A stretch of DNA of 7,020 nucleotides from Gallionellaceae bacterium (GTDB lineage Bacteria > Pseudomonadota > Gammaproteobacteria > Burkholderiales > Gallionellaceae). Every line of letters starts with the position of its first letter. Position 1 is the first letter of the stretch. Both the position numbers and the translations under genes were made by a program. This document shows positions 6,529 to 7,020 of the stretch, piece by piece. Location: contig PLYB01000162.1 in assembly GCA_003151655.1 (NCBI GenBank), forward strand, positions 1 to 7,020. The letters run 5' to 3'. The notes under the pieces were generated by a model. That model was not told where the DNA came from. It made no database searches and was given only the letters and a program-made list of their open reading frames with translations.

Positions 6529-7020
6529 ATTACATCCACCGTCGTTACTGCCTCCGCTTCAAAGCCAAATACATCCACCGCTCTTACACACACGCGGCGC
6601 GCACCGGTTTTAAACGGCAGCGTTAAAACTGCTTTTGTTACCACGCGCAACGGGTCGCCATCGTTTTCGGTATTGCCGCGATAGTCTTGCCATACCGAGC
6701 GAAACACCTGTCCATCGTAATCGGGATCAACCGCCCAGTATTCGATCAATGCCAGCGGCTCTTGATTGATAACGGCCTGCAACTTCACGCGGTTGGCATC
6801 GTCCAGATTGATAGCTTCGGGTGAAAGCAGAACGTAGTTGTCCAACTGCACAGTCAGCGTCTCGCTTCCTTCCCCTGCTTGCAGGGGAGGTGGAATCCGC
6901 ACCACCGGTTTAATCGTTAAATATTGCAACGACGAAAAGCGCACCGAGCCTTTCAGCTTTTCGAGTCCACCTTTCTTTTTCAGTCTGTCCAATAAGTCCG
7001 GCGGAATCACCAGCACCTCA
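6525..7020 (-). CDS. mod: Probable DNA methyltransferase (Mod) C-terminus, partial at window edge
   Basis: The frame stays open to the right edge of the window, so only the last ~165 residues are seen. A GTG at 7014-7016 could be read as a start, but it has GAG in frame before it and no start signals, so I treat the gene as truncated by the window, not as a small gene. The visible part has no catalytic methyltransferase motif. The assignment rests on position (immediately upstream of res, 4-bp ATGA overlap, as in mod-res operons) and on the tail. Segments such as IEYWAVDPDYDG, VFRSVWQDYRG and CVRAVDVFG resemble the C-terminal region of adenine-specific DNA methylases that accompany this type of Res. 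Such enzymes would methylate adenine at the recognition site and supply sequence specificity. The tail is rich in beta-strand patterns. An 8-10 residue stretch, IPPPLQAGEG, looks foreign and is encoded by a palindromic repeat at 6869-6890. Confidence 0.7.
   Translation of the reverse strand, partial: EVLVIPPDLLDRLKKKGGLEKLKGSVRFSSLQYLTIKPVVRIPPPLQAGEGSETLTVQLDNYVLLSPEAINLDDANRVKLQAVINQEPLALIEYWAVDPDYDGQVFRSVWQDYRGNTENDGDPLRVVTKAVLTLPFKTGARRVCVRAVDVFGFEAEAVTTVDVI
6869..6890. repeat. Short palindromic repeat element inside the mod-like gene
   Basis: TCCCCTGC (6871-6878) and GCAGGGGA (6881-6888) pair perfectly around a TT loop. The stem extends by a T-G wobble and a C-G pair to 6869-6890. GC-rich palindromes of this form, translated as P-P-L-Q-A-G-E-G or similar, are scattered through many proteobacterial genomes as small repetitive elements, and they sometimes sit in frame inside genes. 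This identification is from pattern memory. The palindrome itself is directly visible. Confidence 0.6.

Noticed and set aside
6525..7016. Complete 163-residue gene starting at GTG 7016
   Set aside because: The reading frame continues upstream through GAG to the window edge, and no ribosome-binding site can be seen. A truncated larger gene is more likely.

Overview
The window looks like part of a bacterial defence island. It is most likely chromosomal DNA of a beta- or gammaproteobacterium with roughly 50% GC. That guess rests on the restriction-modification genes resembling common proteobacterial versions and on a short palindromic repeat of a kind scattered through proteobacterial genomes. 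The species cannot be named from the sequence. There are no tRNA or rRNA genes, no CRISPR array, and no transposase or integrase gene.

Layout. Positions 1-294 hold no convincing gene, but they carry a perfect 8-bp-stem hairpin (173-192). A minus-strand gene (295-1572) encodes a stand-alone DUF4062 protein of 425 residues, visibly more AT-rich than the rest. A 348-bp intergenic region (1573-1920) separates it from a divergent plus-strand gene (1921-3450) for a 509-residue protein. I do not recognise that protein as a named family, but it carries a clear PD-(D/E)XK nuclease signature. A 108-bp convergent gap follows. The right half is a minus-strand operon: the C-terminal end of a gene that is probably the DNA methyltransferase (Mod) of a type III-like restriction-modification system (6525-7020, cut by the window edge), overlapping by 4 bp (ATGA) the complete 989-residue restriction subunit Res (3559-6528). 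Res has a superfamily 2 helicase core and a C-terminal nuclease motif.

How the genes may work together. Mod and Res are almost certainly one translationally coupled operon: methylation protects host sites and Res translocates on and cuts unmodified DNA. The plus-strand nuclease and the DUF4062 protein are each transcribed separately from their neighbours. They are best read as independent accessory or defence genes, although a functional link between these two divergent genes cannot be excluded. Two diverged, similarly ordered non-coding blocks (about 125-200 and 1826-1899) lie on either side of the DUF4062 gene in the same orientation. They may mark it as a separately acquired insertion.

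Most novel: the uncharacterised PD-(D/E)XK protein and the stand-alone DUF4062 protein. Also notable is a palindromic repeat read in frame inside the presumed methyltransferase.
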